Assembly: GCA_964455525.1 (NCBI GenBank)
Contig: CAYVWR010000006.1
Span: forward strand, 186,001-250,000
Length of the DNA: 64,000 nt
Direction: 5' to 3'
Source: JAFDZV01 sp964455525
GTDB taxonomy: Bacteria > Bacteroidota > Ignavibacteria > OLB7
The stretch's first letter is position 1. The number at the start of each line of letters is the position of its first letter. The notes beneath the pieces are model-generated. The model was not told the origin of the DNA and searched no databases. It saw nothing but the letters and a program-made list of their open reading frames with translations. This document shows positions 63,694-64,000 of the stretch, piece by piece. Both the position numbers and the translations under genes were made by a program.

Positions 63694-64000
63694 TTACTTC
63701 GCTGCCCCGGCAGCCTGCCGCCTCTCCTGTACCCCCTTTACCACACCCCGCATCGTCACAGCCGCCACCACGATCGCTCCGCCGATAACAGCCAGCGGCG
63801 CTGGATATTCATCATAGAAGAGAGCCACCCAGAGTGGGTTCAGCAATGGCTCGATGACCGGAATCAAGGTGCCCTCTACTGCGGAGATAGACCGTACCCC
63901 CCGAACGAAGAGGATATAACCGAGGCCAAGCTGAAGCACCCCAAGCGGGAGAAGGAGCAGAAGATCGTTGCCGCCGGGCAATCTCTCGAAAAGGAAGGGA
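63694..64000 (-). CDS. EamA/DMT family transporter, C-terminal part (runs off the window)
   Basis: Only the last 100 or so codons are present; the gene starts past base 64000. The visible part shows the end of a ten-helix drug/metabolite transporter: LPLGVLQLGLGYILFVRGVR, SAVEGTLIPVIEPLLNPLWV (the conserved EP loop of helix 9), ALFYDEYPAPLAVIGGAIVV and a short basic tail. The substrate cannot be told. Confidence 0.9.
   Translation of the reverse strand, partial: PFLFERLPGGNDLLLLLPLGVLQLGLGYILFVRGVRSISAVEGTLIPVIEPLLNPLWVALFYDEYPAPLAVIGGAIVVAAVTMRGVVKGVQERRQAAGAAK

Overview
The window looks like chromosomal DNA, roughly 55-58% G+C by eye, from a Gram-negative bacterium of the Bacteroidota/Chlorobiota/Kapabacteria-type lineages. 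This is inferred from gene content, not from a marker gene. Five secreted proteins end in type IX secretion (T9SS) type-A sorting domains, there are several outer-membrane lipoproteins and OmpA-like proteins, and there is a PorE-like lipoprotein. The integrase remnant has a Bacteroidetes-style arm domain. No rRNA, tRNA or CRISPR array was found.

Layout. 1-14 kb is mostly housekeeping: recQ (partial), a sugar transferase and polysaccharide deacetylase pair, a thioredoxin-like protein, yjbQ, rsgA, two TPR/membrane paralogues, a YtxH-like protein, TerC, pyrG, a 2TM protein, exonuclease III and MgtC. 14-31 kb is an envelope block: the PorE-like lipoprotein, two further lipoproteins, a multi-pass membrane protein, two tandem T9SS paralogues, an S41 protease, a small periplasmic protein, a giant Gly-rich/ASH-repeat T9SS protein, and an OmpA protein with a polyproline linker. 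31-36 kb has a divergent phosphofructokinase, hrpB and a HAD phosphatase.

36-38.7 kb is an accessory patch with a broken integrase, a methyltransferase, a small conserved protein and a VOC protein. 38.7-47 kb has an ECF sigma/anti-sigma pair divergent from a second giant T9SS protein, which is followed 15 bp later by a second two-domain OmpA protein. 47-59.8 kb has a histidine kinase, an OmpR-type regulator, a lone pstS, moaA, a Zn/Cd-type P-type ATPase, an Omp28-like T9SS protein and a PAP2 phosphatase. 59.8-62.9 kb is an AT-richer mobile island: a degenerate IS1595-type transposase, a three-gene toxin-antitoxin-SecB-like chaperone operon, and a Phd-like antitoxin fragment. The window closes with a secreted SH3 protein and the C-terminus of an EamA transporter.

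The most noteworthy systems are (i) the translationally coupled RelE/HigB-like toxin, HigA-like antitoxin and SecB-like chaperone operon (a TAC module), and (ii) the repeated pairing of a giant T9SS-exported surface protein with a downstream outer-membrane protein carrying two OmpA domains, the first of which has lost its usual peptidoglycan-binding Asp. Several convergent gene borders and gene ends carry long perfect hairpins.
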